A stretch of 64,000 nt of DNA from CBDBKL01 sp965116215 (GCA_965116215.1 OZ220494.1:62001-126000), one strand, 5' to 3'. Counted from the stretch's first letter, positions 7,659 through 17,306 are shown. Program-made: numbers and translations. Notes: generated by a model from the letters alone, not told the origin.

Positions 7659-9320
7659 TTAAGACTTTGTTTCTTTTAATTCTCTTCTGAGAATTTTTCC
7701 TATATTTGTTTTAGGTAGCTCTTCTCTAAACTCGACAATATCAGGAACTTTATAGGCTACAAGATTTTTACGGCAAAAGTTTAAAAGCTCTTCTCTACTA
7801 AGAGATTTGTCTTTTTTGACAACAAAGATTTTAACTGCTTCTCCAGATTTTTGATGAGGGATCCCAACAGCTGCAACTTCTAAAACTTTTTCATAGGAAC
7901 TGACAACATCTTCAATTTCATTCGGAAAAACATTGAAACCAGAGACTAAAATCATATCTTTTTTACGGTCAACAATACGAAAAAAACCGTCTGTATCCAT
8001 AGTTGCAATATCTCCTGTGCGTAACCACTTGTCGGTCGAGAGACTCTTTTCTGTCTCTTGAGGACGTTGCCAATAACCCTTCATGACCTGTGGGCCTCGG
8101 CAACAGAGTTCTCCAGGTGTATCACCAGAAGTCGTATTGCCATTTTCATCAACAAGTTTAATTTCTGTTGAAGGAACAGGTAGACCAATGGTTCCAATAC
8201 GATCTGTTCCGTCAACAGGATTGACGCAAACAACAGGGGAAGCCTCTGTGAGGCCATATCCCTCTATAAGAGGTTGGCCTGTGATTTGGTGCCATTTCTC
8301 TGCAACAGATTTTTGAACGGCCATTCCACCGCCTACGCTGATTTTTAAATGGGAAAAATCTAAATTTTTAAAATCTTCATTGTTGATTAAAGCGTTAAAA
8401 AGAGTGTTTACACCTGTAAGAATAGAAAATTTCCATTTGTTAAGCTCTTTAATAAAGCCAGGAATATCTCTTGGATTTGTAATGAGAATATTATGTGCAC
8501 CATACGCCATAAAGGTCATACAATTGACCACAAGTGAGAAGATATGATAGAGGGGAAGAGCTGTAATAATCACCTCTTCTCCTTCAGTGACAAGGTTTTT
8601 CATCCAGATACGTATTTGTTCCATGTTAGAGATAACATTTCTATGGGTGAGCATAGCTCCTTTTGAAACACCCGTTGTTCCACCTGTATATTGTAAGAAA
8701 ACTAAGTCTTCAGGAGTGATATTTACAGGAGTCAGGGTATAGTTTTGTGATAGTGTGTGTGAAAAAGGTATAGATTTTGGTAAACGGTATGCTGGAACCA
8801 TTCTTTTTACATGTTTGATAATGGCATTGACTAATATTTTTTTAATAGGGTTGAGCATATCCCCGATTTCTGTGACGATAACGTGCTCAATATCTGTATC
8901 AGGAAGAACGTCTTCAAGAAGATGTGCAAAGTTGGCCAGAATAACAATTGCCTTTGCTCCAGAGTCTTTAAATTGGTGCTTCATTTCACGAGGTGTGTAG
9001 AGAGGGTTTGTATTGACAACGACAAGTCCAGCTTTTAAGGCTCCAAAAAGGACAATGGGAAATTGGAGAAGATTAGGCATTTGAATCGCAATTCTATCGC
9101 CTTTTTCTAAATGGAGTTCGTTTTGTAAATAAGCAGCAAAAAGATCAGAATACTTGTGAAGATCATTAAAGCTAAGCGTTTGTCCCAAATTGGAAAAAGC
9201 AGGACGATTGCCAAATGTTTTATGAGCTTGAAATGCAATTTCAGAGACATTTTTATAACGATCCATTTCAATATTTTCAGGAATTCCTTTTGGATAGTTA
9301 TTTAACCACGGCTTTGTCAT
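7659..9320 (-). CDS. fadD: Long-chain-fatty-acid--CoA ligase
   Basis: This 553-residue AMP-forming ligase activates fatty acids to acyl-CoA via an acyl-adenylate, feeding beta-oxidation or lipid synthesis. The P-loop-like motif YTGGTTGVSKGAMLTHRN, the A5 motif GYGLTEASP, the TGD motif (LRTGDIA), the hinge DRKKDMI and the C-terminal catalytic Lys region (PKTNIGKILRREL) are all present. The N-terminus MTKPWLNNYPKGIPENI aligns with E. coli FadD (MKKVWLNRYP). This ATG has a GAGAGG site, so it is preferred over one 15 codons upstream. It is a single-gene unit on the minus strand. Confidence 0.93.
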   Translation of the reverse strand: MTKPWLNNYPKGIPENIEMDRYKNVSEIAFQAHKTFGNRPAFSNLGQTLSFNDLHKYSDLFAAYLQNELHLEKGDRIAIQMPNLLQFPIVLFGALKAGLVVVNTNPLYTPREMKHQFKDSGAKAIVILANFAHLLEDVLPDTDIEHVIVTEIGDMLNPIKKILVNAIIKHVKRMVPAYRLPKSIPFSHTLSQNYTLTPVNITPEDLVFLQYTGGTTGVSKGAMLTHRNVISNMEQIRIWMKNLVTEGEEVIITALPLYHIFSLVVNCMTFMAYGAHNILITNPRDIPGFIKELNKWKFSILTGVNTLFNALINNEDFKNLDFSHLKISVGGGMAVQKSVAEKWHQITGQPLIEGYGLTEASPVVCVNPVDGTDRIGTIGLPVPSTEIKLVDENGNTTSGDTPGELCCRGPQVMKGYWQRPQETEKSLSTDKWLRTGDIATMDTDGFFRIVDRKKDMILVSGFNVFPNEIEDVVSSYEKVLEVAAVGIPHQKSGEAVKIFVVKKDKSLSREELLNFCRKNLVAYKVPDIVEFREELPKTNIGKILRRELKETKS

Positions 9321-9924
9321 ATATCCTCTCCATTCATTTAGATCTATGAAAAAATCTAAAGTCATAATGTATAAACTCTTTTTAGTCTTTTATTGTTGCA
9401 GTTATTAAAACTTTTTCAAGTTATTCGTTTATATTTTTAGGTTCCAGATCAGTTAAGAGTTTTTTACGCACCATAAAAAACTATCATTTAATAGACGGTT
9501 TCACTTTTATACTTAAACACACATTCCCTTGAGTGCAAATAAATAGTTTTTATACATATCACAAAATGAAGATAAACTGACTCTTTTTAGATTGGGAATG
9601 ATATTTTTATTAAGAGTTATTCAATAATAAGTTTGGAAGAGGAGTAGGGGAAAGACTGATTTATATAATACTTCATTTTGATGATAGGGGCTATTGGTAT
9701 TTTTCAAATACTGATACATCGGCAAGATCATTTTCTGTTCATACGGTGACAGTAAGAAAATAGGATATTTAAAATATCTGAACTCATTGAGGAAAAGGGG
9801 GCGGCCAATACACCTTAGAGGGAATGATATTTGAAGATCCAGTAATAGGAGGAATAAGTTGAGATGTTTCAGGATTGTTTATAAAGAGATAAGATGGTAA
9901 ATTCTTATTTCTTAAGGAGGGGTT
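9321..9924. other. Intergenic region between divergent fadD and the HIT gene; nothing recognised
   Basis: About 600 bp separate the divergent starts of fadD and the HIT-family gene. It is AT-rich with no open frame worth calling and no repeat shared with the rest of the window. Both promoters must lie here but I cannot place them with confidence. The only clear signal is the strong AAGGAGGGG ribosome-binding site just before 9925. Confidence 0.6.
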
Positions 9925-10326
9925 ATGGCAGGAATATTTACGAAGATTATAAGGGGTGAGTTACCGAGTTATAAAATTCATGAAGATGAGTGGACCTATT
10001 CATTTTTGAGTATTGCGCCTATTCAGTTAGGTCATACTTTGATTGTTCCCAAGATGGAAGTTGATTATGCCTTTGATGTGCCTGAACCCTATTATAGTGC
10101 TGTTTTTAAAACAGCAAAACATATTGCTCCGGCGTTAAAGAAAGTAACAAAGTGTTCGAGAGTGGGAACGGCTATATTGGGCTTTGAGGTTCCTCATTTT
10201 CATTATCATTTGATACCGATGTGGAAAATTTCGGATTTGGACTTTAGCAAGGCCAGGGAGAGAACTCAGAAAGAAATGCAAGATGTGTGCGATCAGCTTG
10301 TGCAAACTCTAGATCTTTTATATTAA
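9925..10326 (+). CDS. HIT-family nucleotide hydrolase/transferase
   Basis: The 133-residue protein carries the histidine triad HFHYHLIP (His91, His93, His95), the signature of HIT enzymes that cleave nucleoside phosphoramidates or dinucleoside polyphosphates. The N-terminal IFTKIIRGELPSYKI is the typical Hint-branch start. In canonical members the triad is HxHxHxx with a hydrophobic last position; here HLIPMW fits. A strong AAGGAGGGG site fixes the start. The stop overlaps the convergent oligopeptidase gene by 9 bp. The physiological substrate is unknown. Confidence 0.88.
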   Translation: MAGIFTKIIRGELPSYKIHEDEWTYSFLSIAPIQLGHTLIVPKMEVDYAFDVPEPYYSAVFKTAKHIAPALKKVTKCSRVGTAILGFEVPHFHYHLIPMWKISDLDFSKARERTQKEMQDVCDQLVQTLDLLY

Positions 10327-12342
10327 TCCATCTCGACGAAGGAGTGCCTTTGGATCTGGTTCTTGGCCTCTAAATCTCTTGTAAAGAGTCATTGGGTTTT
10401 CACTTCCGCCCCTTTCTAAAATATTTGTTTTAAAACTCAGGGCGATTTTTTCATTAAAAAGCCCGTTCTCTTTAAAATATTCAAAGGCATCGGCATCTAA
10501 AACTTCAGCCCACTTGTAAGAATAATATCCTGCTGAATAACCGCCTGCAAAAATATGAGAAAAAGAACACGATTGTATGGCTCCAGCGTAGTGGGGGGTG
10601 AGTCTAAAGTTGTCCATCACACTCTGTTCAAAGTCTTCAACATCTTGAATTTTATCTGGATCTGTTGTGTGCCAACTCATATCTAAAGTGGCAAAACTCA
10701 ATTGCCGTAAACTTTGATACCCTGCCATAAATTGAGCACTGGCCTTGACTTTCTTAAACAGATCCATAGGTAAAGGCTCCTTGGTCTTATAGTGCTTTGC
10801 AAATAGATCTAAAACGTCTTTTTCAAGAATCCAGTTCTCCATAAATTGAGAGGGTAATTCCACAAAATCCCAATAGACATTTGTTCCTGAAATAGAACGG
10901 TATGTGCACTGTGTAAGTAGTCCATGTAGAGCATGGCCAAATTCATGAAACAATGTCCTTACTTCATTAAATGTTAATAACGAAGGTTTAGTTTCTGTTG
11001 GTCTTGTAAAATTCATAACAATGCCAATATGAGGTCTTTTGATAGATTTTTTATATAATCCTTGCTGGATGATATTTGTCATCCAGGCTCCATCACGCTT
11101 CGTCTCCCGTGGGAAAAAATCCATATAAAGTAAACCTAAGTGTCTATTTTTTTGAAGGTCATGAACTTCAAAAACTTTAACCTCATCATGGTAAAGTGGA
11201 ATATTTTGGACCTCCTTAAATTCTATTTTATAAAGTTTGGAAGCTAGATAAAATGCTCCTTTATAAACACTTTCTAATTCAAAATATGACCTTAGGGTCT
11301 CTTCATCGTAAGCGTATTTCTCCTTTCTTAATGATTCCATCAAGTATCTGAGGTCCCAACCCATGATATCTTCAAATCCCTCATGAGCTTTTGCATATTC
11401 CCTTATCTCAGCCAGTTCTTTTTTTATGGCGATTCGACTGGGAGTTAGAAGCTCTTCTAAAAATGTATTCACCCTTTGGGGAGATTCTGCCATTCGATCC
11501 GATAATACATATTCTGCATGTGAAGTATAACCTAAGAGCCTTGCTCGTTTATTTCTTAGCGTGATGATATTTTTAATAATATCTTTATTGTTATAGGGTT
11601 CTTCACAACAACGAGTCGCTAAAGCTATCCATATCTTCTTTCTTAACTCTCGATTTTTTGAAAAATCTAATACAGGTAATAGGCTGGGAGCCTGAAGATT
11701 AAATACCCATCCCTCTTTGTCTTTAGATTTTGCCAATTCCGCTGCAGCTTCTTGAGCTGTTTCAGGCAATCCCTCGAGTTCTTTTTTATCTTCTATATGC
11801 AGTTCAAACGCATTTGTCGCAGCTAAAACATTTTCTGAATATTGGGGAATGAGTTTCGCTAAATTTTGGTCAATGGCTCTTAATTTTTCTTTATCTGCTT
11901 TGTTTAAAAGGGATCCATTCCGAGTGAATGATTTATAAGCGTTATTTAAAAGCTCAGATTCTTCTTGAGTGAGTTGAAGGCTTTTTCTTTTATCGTGAAC
12001 AGATTTTATTTTTTTAAATAAAATCTCATCTAAGGTGATGTCATTTTGCAATGTGGCCAGTAGAGTGGCAATTTGAGGAGCTAGTTTTTGGTGCTGTTCT
12101 GTGGCATGTGCACTATATACGACATAAAATAGAGTGACGAAACGATCTAATTCTTCAGAGGCTGTCTCTAAGGCAAGTATTGTATTTTCAAAACTAGGAT
12201 CATCCTTAAGGGATTTGATTTTTTCAATATGGGATTTTGTGATCTGTATGCCTTTTTCTATTGCAGGTTTATAGTGCTCCACTTTAATTTGATCGAAGGG
12301 AGTTGTTTCAAAGGGATGAGTGAGCGAGTTGTCTGTTTTCAT
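10318..12342 (-). CDS. M3-family zinc oligopeptidase (oligopeptidase A / dipeptidyl carboxypeptidase type)
   Basis: The 674-residue protein has the zinc motif HEFGHALHGL near residue 464, with the third ligand region further on (FVELPSQFMENW), as in thimet-like M3 peptidases. N-terminal PFDQIKVEHYKPAIEKGI matches the OpdA/Dcp subfamily, and the C-terminal YKRFRGQEPDPKALLRRDGL is typical of Dcp/PrlC. It is a cytoplasmic enzyme that degrades short peptides, including cleaved signal peptides. The second ATG was chosen because GAGGAA sits 6 bp before it; an ATG four codons upstream lacks such a site. There is no signal peptide. Confidence 0.9.
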   Translation of the reverse strand: MKTDNSLTHPFETTPFDQIKVEHYKPAIEKGIQITKSHIEKIKSLKDDPSFENTILALETASEELDRFVTLFYVVYSAHATEQHQKLAPQIATLLATLQNDITLDEILFKKIKSVHDKRKSLQLTQEESELLNNAYKSFTRNGSLLNKADKEKLRAIDQNLAKLIPQYSENVLAATNAFELHIEDKKELEGLPETAQEAAAELAKSKDKEGWVFNLQAPSLLPVLDFSKNRELRKKIWIALATRCCEEPYNNKDIIKNIITLRNKRARLLGYTSHAEYVLSDRMAESPQRVNTFLEELLTPSRIAIKKELAEIREYAKAHEGFEDIMGWDLRYLMESLRKEKYAYDEETLRSYFELESVYKGAFYLASKLYKIEFKEVQNIPLYHDEVKVFEVHDLQKNRHLGLLYMDFFPRETKRDGAWMTNIIQQGLYKKSIKRPHIGIVMNFTRPTETKPSLLTFNEVRTLFHEFGHALHGLLTQCTYRSISGTNVYWDFVELPSQFMENWILEKDVLDLFAKHYKTKEPLPMDLFKKVKASAQFMAGYQSLRQLSFATLDMSWHTTDPDKIQDVEDFEQSVMDNFRLTPHYAGAIQSCSFSHIFAGGYSAGYYSYKWAEVLDADAFEYFKENGLFNEKIALSFKTNILERGGSENPMTLYKRFRGQEPDPKALLRRDGLI

Positions 12343-12718
12343 AGATTCCTCCATTTTATCTAAGATATAGGAATGATATCGTGTAAAGCAAACCTTAATG
12401 CAATGAGTGTTTTATAGCTCTCAGTCATATCTCATTGTATTGAGAACTGATTGATCTTTGTGGGCGGGTTTTAAAGTCAGATGGCTCTCAATTTATATAC
12501 TCCTTTAACTGGAAGTGGGAAGAAACCAATTTTGATAAGATTAAAATATATACCTATCGTCTTCCAAAGTATCTGTGAGAAGAATATTATAGAATAACTG
12601 AATGTCTTTAATTTTATTTTAATGTCAGTTTTTATGAGAGAGTCAAAATCAGCAAGACGTTTTGGAGAGAAAAGGTATTTGTGTAAAATTCTCGTTGAGA
12701 ATATAATTTTCTGATAGA
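12343..12718. other. Intergenic region between divergent oligopeptidase and msrB genes; nothing recognised
   Basis: About 375 bp of AT-rich sequence with no gene, repeat or clear hairpin. Promoters for both divergent neighbours must be inside it. Confidence 0.6.
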
Positions 12719-13255
12719 ATGTATCCTATGAGCTATAGAAAATGGATCTGGGGACTGTTTCTTTTGGTGATCTGTGGGAGCAAGAAGGGTGAAGAAAGTA
12801 AAACATTTTTAACGGAAAGTGAGAGCCCAATGTTGTCTCAGGAGGAATTAAAGAAAAAACTCACACCTCTTGAGTACAAGGTGACTCAAGAGGATGGAAC
12901 AGAGCCTCCATTTAAAAATAAATATTGGAATAATAAAAGGCCTGGTCTTTATGTTGATATTATTTCAGGGAAACCTCTGTTTGCCTCTCTTCATAAATAC
13001 GATTCTGGAACAGGTTGGCCAAGTTTTTATAGACCTCTTGAACCTAAAAATATTGTCTATAAAGAGGATAGGGGGCTATTTTTTTCTCGAACAGAGGTCA
13101 GAAGTGCATATGCTCATTTGGGACATGTTTTTAAGGATGGTCCAACCCCGACAGGGAAAAGATACTGCATCAATTCTGCAGCCCTTAGATTTGTTCCTGT
13201 AGAAGATTTAGAAAAAGAGGGACTATCCCAATATAAGGTTTTATTTGAAAAATAG
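12719..13255 (+). CDS. msrB: Peptide-methionine (R)-S-oxide reductase, exported form
   Basis: This 178-residue MsrB reduces methionine-R-sulfoxide in proteins. The catalytic motif RYCINSAALRF (Cys150) and the fold motifs YDSGTGWPSF, AHLGHVF and DGPTPTGKRY are present. Position SGKPLF carries Ser where zinc-type enzymes have the first CxxC Cys, so this is the zinc-free type. An N-terminal hydrophobic stretch ending VICGSKK suggests membrane anchoring or an atypical lipoprotein, placing it in the periplasm, where it would repair envelope proteins. A second ATG three codons in is an equally possible start. It stands alone. Confidence 0.88.
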   Translation: MYPMSYRKWIWGLFLLVICGSKKGEESKTFLTESESPMLSQEELKKKLTPLEYKVTQEDGTEPPFKNKYWNNKRPGLYVDIISGKPLFASLHKYDSGTGWPSFYRPLEPKNIVYKEDRGLFFSRTEVRSAYAHLGHVFKDGPTPTGKRYCINSAALRFVPVEDLEKEGLSQYKVLFEK

Positions 13256-13435
13256 GAGATGTATATATCACCTATCAAAAGGCTCAGATAAAAAAGACTA
13301 TTTATACTTGTATTTTGTTTTTATTCAATGATATCAAAAGATCTTGTCAGTTGAACAATCTGTGCTATTTTTTCAGAAATTCAGTCTCTGATAATGGGGC
13401 GATTGCTCTCCTCATATAGATTAAGGGAGTCTATT

Positions 13436-13801
13436 GTGAGACCAAGAATAAAGCCACTTATGCGGTCTGTATGTAGAGTTAAGATTTTTGTATTCTTGAT
13501 GGTTTGTTGTTTTGTTCCCTTATCGTACGGAGTGGAGGAAAAATCAGAAAAATTTCAATGGCATGAAGCAGCAGCAAAGGAAGGTTATGCAGGGTCTCAA
13601 TATAACCTTGGTGTGATGTATTATCTCGGAGAAGGTGTTCAAAAAGATTATAAAAAGGCCTTGGAGTGGTTTAAAGTCGCAGCAAATCAAGGTCATGATG
13701 AGGCCAAATTTAGGATTGGTCAGATGTATGCTAATGGAGAAGTTGTTGAAAGAAGTCCTTTAAAGGCTTTTTACTGGAAGCTCAGAGGGTGGTGCTATTA
13801 A
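13436..13801 (+). CDS. Small exported Sel1-repeat protein
   Basis: The 121-residue product has a signal peptide (VKIFVFLMVCCFVPLSYG) and two Sel1-like repeats: AGSQYNLGVMYYLGEGVQKDY and EAKFRIGQMYANGE. Sel1 repeats are TPR-like helical scaffolds for protein binding. The GTG at 13436 is preceded by AAGGGAG, which makes it a better start than the ATG 14 codons upstream. Two repeats are few for the family and the protein ends soon after the second (FYWKLRGWCY), so it may be a shortened member. No operon partner is evident. Confidence 0.7.
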   Translation: MRPRIKPLMRSVCRVKIFVFLMVCCFVPLSYGVEEKSEKFQWHEAAAKEGYAGSQYNLGVMYYLGEGVQKDYKKALEWFKVAANQGHDEAKFRIGQMYANGEVVERSPLKAFYWKLRGWCY

Positions 13802-13841
13802 TAACAGAGTTTGTATATTTATTAGTTGTATACCGTGTATA

Positions 13842-14315
13842 TCATTTAAAATTTTTAGCAGATCTTCTTTTCAGTTCTATATTTAACTGATTGTAAATTG
13901 ATTTATATATTTGGGGATTGACAATTTCTTTACCAGAATGAGCACCAAGTTGCCGTTTGGTCTGCTCTAAAATAGTCAATCTTGTTTCAACAAGATTTTT
14001 CTGAATTTCTTCAATGTTAAATGAAATTTGGAAGACAGTGCCTGTCCTCCAATTACCGTATCCAAACAAGATCGTATTGAGAGTTGCACTATCACTGTTG
14101 TCTTTTTCTTTAGACGCCAGAATATGCCCCCCTTTAAAGTCTTGATTGAGTATAATATATCCGTCGTCTTGTAAAATATTTTTGATGGATCTAAAAACAC
14201 TATTGTACGAATGTTCGAAGGTTCTTAATTGTAATGCTCGTCTTTGTTGAGGGGTAAATTGAGGAATAGAGGCACAGGATACTAGAAATAATAGAGGCAA
14301 AAGTGCTTTTTTCAT
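13842..14315 (-). CDS. Lipoprotein of unknown function
   Basis: The 157-residue protein starts MKKALLPLLFLVSCAS, a clean lipobox (LVSC, Cys14). The mature part begins with PQFTPQQRRALQLRTFE and contains YNSVFRSIKNILQDDGYII followed by ASKE, a beta-alpha pattern seen in many small envelope lipoproteins that fluctuate around an oxidation- or stress-related fold. I cannot name the family. It follows another lipoprotein gene by 18 bp in the same direction, so the two are probably co-transcribed and may act together at the outer membrane. Confidence 0.7.
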   Translation of the reverse strand: MKKALLPLLFLVSCASIPQFTPQQRRALQLRTFEHSYNSVFRSIKNILQDDGYIILNQDFKGGHILASKEKDNSDSATLNTILFGYGNWRTGTVFQISFNIEEIQKNLVETRLTILEQTKRQLGAHSGKEIVNPQIYKSIYNQLNIELKRRSAKNFK

Positions 14316-14333
14316 TTTTCTTCTTTTCTCAAT

Positions 14334-14744
14334 TTAAAACTGGCTGGATACAACAGAAAAATCATAAACGATATCGTTTTTATCAAAAGTAATAATAAGA
14401 TCAAAAGTTGATGTGGACGTATTACTATATGCGGAAGAACCACCACCACCAGCACCTAAGACAGCACCAGCACCTAGGAATCCAAAACCAGATTGACCTG
14501 ATTTGGACTCGCTGGATTGCTTTGAATATGTCCACACCTCAAGCCTGCTCTTATTTTTTGTAATAATATTAGGGGAGCCGAGCAGTTTCAGAACCTCCGC
14601 TTGGGTCGTTTGTCCCTTGATAATTTTAGATTTTATTATGCCATAAGTTAAGTTTGATTTTTGAACAGGGGGCTTTGTTGTTTGGCATGAGCACAAAAGG
14701 AAAAAAGGAAAAACAATAAATTTGATAGATTTCAATAAGCTCAC
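14334..14744 (-). CDS. SmpA/OmlA (BamE)-like lipoprotein
   Basis: The 136-residue protein has a lipobox (FFLLCSCQTT). The segment IKGQTTQAEVLKLLGSPNIIT followed by LEVWTYSK matches the BamE/OmlA fold (helix-turn, LGxP, then a WxY strand). A Gly/Ser-rich stretch (FGFLGAGAVLGAGGGGSS) is inserted between strands and makes it unlike canonical BamE, so it may be one of the many BamE-like lipoproteins rather than the barrel-assembly subunit. It is the upstream gene of a two-lipoprotein operon. Confidence 0.72.
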   Translation of the reverse strand: MSLLKSIKFIVFPFFLLCSCQTTKPPVQKSNLTYGIIKSKIIKGQTTQAEVLKLLGSPNIITKNKSRLEVWTYSKQSSESKSGQSGFGFLGAGAVLGAGGGGSSAYSNTSTSTFDLIITFDKNDIVYDFSVVSSQF

Positions 14745-14967
14745 TCTCTAAGAGTAGGCGGATTTTTTGAAAAAGACAAGCTATTTTTGAATGTTATGAA
14801 CCTCAAATGAAGGTGGATTTACCTGAATGAAGTTTTAAGATTTCTTCTAGATTTCTTGGGAATTAAGATGTTTTCTTTCTCTTTTGGATCTCTAGATTTG
14901 TCTAGGAAAGGAACGCCATCTCAATAAAATATAATCGCTATTTTTTTCAGGCAGGATCATAAACCAT

Positions 14968-15870
14968 TTAAGCAATAGAGGTTCGTTCAAGGGCTTTAAT
15001 GCGATCTGCAATAGGCGGATGAGTAGAAAATAATTTTGCAAACCCTGCACGATTGGATATTTTGAGTGCAGCGATACTTTGGTTATCCTGCTCTATAAGC
15101 TCTGTTGTTCCAGAAAGAGCTTTGAGTGCTGAAATCATTTTCTCCCTACCTGCTAATCGTGCTCCACCGGCATCAGCTTTAAATTCACGGTAACGTGAAA
15201 AGGCTGCCACAATGGGATAGGCTAAAAAAGCTAAAATACTATAAATCATTTGATAGACCATAAAACCAAGGAAACCATGCATAATGCCCCCGCGTCCCTG
15301 ATTGTCACGTGTCACTTGATCTAAAACTCTGATAATAATCTGAGTTAAAAATAAAACAAAGGCATTCACAACGCCCTGTACAAGAGTCATTGTGACCATA
15401 TCTCCATTGGCAATATGAGCCACCTCATGACCTAAAACTCCTTCAACTTGATCCCTATTTAAATTTCTAAAAAGACCTGTTGAAACAGCTACAAGTGATC
15501 TATTTTTACTAGGCCCTGTTGCAAATGCATTCACTTCCTCACTTTTGTAAATACCGACTTGAGGAGGTGTGCCAAGGCCTGCCTTGCGAGCCAATCGGTA
15601 AACCATCTCTAAAAGTTCACGATCTTGTCCAGAGGCCTTATCAGGGTCAATAATTTGTACTCCCATAAGCATTTTGGCCATAAATCGCGAAAGCAAAAGA
15701 GATATGAAGGATCCTCCCATACCCCATATCAAACAAAAGATCATCAGATCTTGGTAGCCGAGCCCCCAACCACTCAAATATTTCATTCCACCAACGAGAT
15801 AGAGAACGACGGCAATAGTTCCTATAATAAGAATATTCGTTAGAAAAAATAGAAAAATACGTTTAGCCAT
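14968..15870 (-). CDS. htpX: Membrane zinc metalloprotease HtpX
   Basis: The 300-residue protein has two N-terminal membrane segments, a conserved NAFATGPSKNRSLVAVSTGL region, the zinc site HEVAHIANGD (about residues 148-157), two further hydrophobic segments and the third-ligand region REFKADAGGA. It ends with STHPPIADRIKALE. HtpX is an M48 inner-membrane protease that removes damaged membrane proteins together with FtsH. Length and motif order are typical of the family. It is a single gene with the start at the ATG 15870. Confidence 0.95.
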   Translation of the reverse strand: MAKRIFLFFLTNILIIGTIAVVLYLVGGMKYLSGWGLGYQDLMIFCLIWGMGGSFISLLLSRFMAKMLMGVQIIDPDKASGQDRELLEMVYRLARKAGLGTPPQVGIYKSEEVNAFATGPSKNRSLVAVSTGLFRNLNRDQVEGVLGHEVAHIANGDMVTMTLVQGVVNAFVLFLTQIIIRVLDQVTRDNQGRGGIMHGFLGFMVYQMIYSILAFLAYPIVAAFSRYREFKADAGGARLAGREKMISALKALSGTTELIEQDNQSIAALKISNRAGFAKLFSTHPPIADRIKALERTSIA

Positions 15871-16038
15871 GGCTCTTTTATCCTCCGTCTTGCATATGAA
15901 AGAAACTGTGGGGGCTTTTAAGGCTTAAATATAGGGTAGAAAGAACATTTTGTCAAGTTGAGCGAGATCTCCTTATTATTCTATTGACCTAATGGATAAG
16001 GGCACATATGAGGTGTTTTTAAGGAAAAGGAGTTTGAA

Positions 16039-16497
16039 ATGGTCAGTGTTGGGAAAAAAGTTCCGGAATTTTCACTCTACGGTACGAAAAACTTTAAATT
16101 AAAAGATTACAAGGGGCAAAATGTGGTTATCTATTTTTATCCAAAGGACGCCACTCCAGGTTGTACAACTGAAGGACATGACTTTAATAAAAAGAGGGCA
16201 CAGTTTAGAAAATACAATACTGTTATCTTTGGCGTCTCTCGTGATAGCGTATCTTCACATGAGAAGTTTAAAGAGAAGCAAGGTTATAAGTTTGAACTCT
16301 TGTCCGACCCTGATGAAGAGGTTTGTAAAATCTTTGATGTCATTAAGACAAAGAATATGTGTGGCAGAAAGTTCAAGGGTATTGAGCGATCCACTTTTGT
16401 TATTGATGAAAAAGGCAGGCTTGTTAAAGAGTGGAGAGGGGTGAAAGTTTCAGGCCATGTTGATAAAGTGTATGAGTTTATAAAATCATCTCTTTAA
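16039..16497 (+). CDS. bcp: Peroxiredoxin of the Bcp/PrxQ family
   Basis: The 152-residue thiol peroxidase has the motif FYPKDATPGCTTEGHDF with the peroxidatic Cys42. The resolving Cys that many PrxQ proteins carry five residues later is His47 here; other Cys occur at about 95 and 105, so it is either 1-Cys or uses a distant Cys. It reduces peroxides with thioredoxin. AAGGAAAAGGAG precedes the ATG. It converges with the ankyrin gene downstream. Confidence 0.92.
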   Translation: MVSVGKKVPEFSLYGTKNFKLKDYKGQNVVIYFYPKDATPGCTTEGHDFNKKRAQFRKYNTVIFGVSRDSVSSHEKFKEKQGYKFELLSDPDEEVCKIFDVIKTKNMCGRKFKGIERSTFVIDEKGRLVKEWRGVKVSGHVDKVYEFIKSSL

Positions 16498-16520
16498 AAT
16501 GTTTTTGAAAGATGATGTTA

Positions 16521-17306
16521 TCAATGACCAAAGAAACGGCGTATTTGAATTTGAATTTTTTCCCAGAAATTGAGCGATAGGGCGGATCGGATCATTCGGC
16601 GTATATCCTTGTTTGTAGTTAGCTCTAGGGCTGTTTTCCCCTCTGCGTTTCTTATGCTTGCATCAGCCTTAGCTTCTAGGAGTAATTTGACAGCACCTGG
16701 TTGGTCCCAATAGGCCGCTTTATGTAAAGGAGTTTGTCCATTTTTATCTTGAGTGTTAGGGTGAGCTTCCGCTTTAAGGAGTAACTTCATTTTATCTAGT
16801 CGATAATCAGCAGCGGTGTAATGTAAAGCTGTTTGCCCTTTTGAGTCTTCTATATTGGGATCCGCTCCAGCTTTCAAAAGCAGGTTAACCATATTTGGGA
16901 TGAGAGTTTCAGTTGTGCCCCACAGATTCCAACGTATAAGATTTGTTACATTTGATGGTCCGAAATCGGTCTGAGCCGCTAAATGCAGAGGGGTTTGTTT
17001 CATTAGGTTTTGTCCGTTGACATCGATTCCAGCACGAAGAAGTAAGTGTAGTATATGCAGTTTGGACTCCATCCCAGATTGAGACAGATGGGTTGAGGAT
17101 TCCTGATCTCTATATAGGGTAATAGCTTCATGAAGGAGAGTGTTTCCATTTTCATTTTTCACGTGGACATCAATTCCTGATTCAATGAGTTGCTCTACTT
17201 TTAAAAAATCACTGGATCTTATGGCTCGATGAAGTTCACCAGCTTGTGAGGAAATAGATAAAATAAAGATAAATAGAGAAACATGTACTTTTTTGTAGGT
17301 CTTCAT
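16521..17306 (-). CDS. Second exported ankyrin-repeat protein
   Basis: The 261-residue protein has a signal peptide (VSLFIFILSISSQAGE) followed by about six ankyrin repeats: LHRAIRSSDF, GNTLLHEAI, KQTPLHLAAQ, GQTALHYTAA, GQTPLHKAAY, GKTALELT. It ends with a basic, amphipathic tail (FWEKIQIQIRRFFGH). It resembles the 2238-3380 protein in design but is shorter, and the two are 13 kb apart. The role is presumably protein binding in the envelope or outside the cell. There is no operon partner. Confidence 0.85.
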   Translation of the reverse strand: MKTYKKVHVSLFIFILSISSQAGELHRAIRSSDFLKVEQLIESGIDVHVKNENGNTLLHEAITLYRDQESSTHLSQSGMESKLHILHLLLRAGIDVNGQNLMKQTPLHLAAQTDFGPSNVTNLIRWNLWGTTETLIPNMVNLLLKAGADPNIEDSKGQTALHYTAADYRLDKMKLLLKAEAHPNTQDKNGQTPLHKAAYWDQPGAVKLLLEAKADASIRNAEGKTALELTTNKDIRRMIRSALSLNFWEKIQIQIRRFFGH

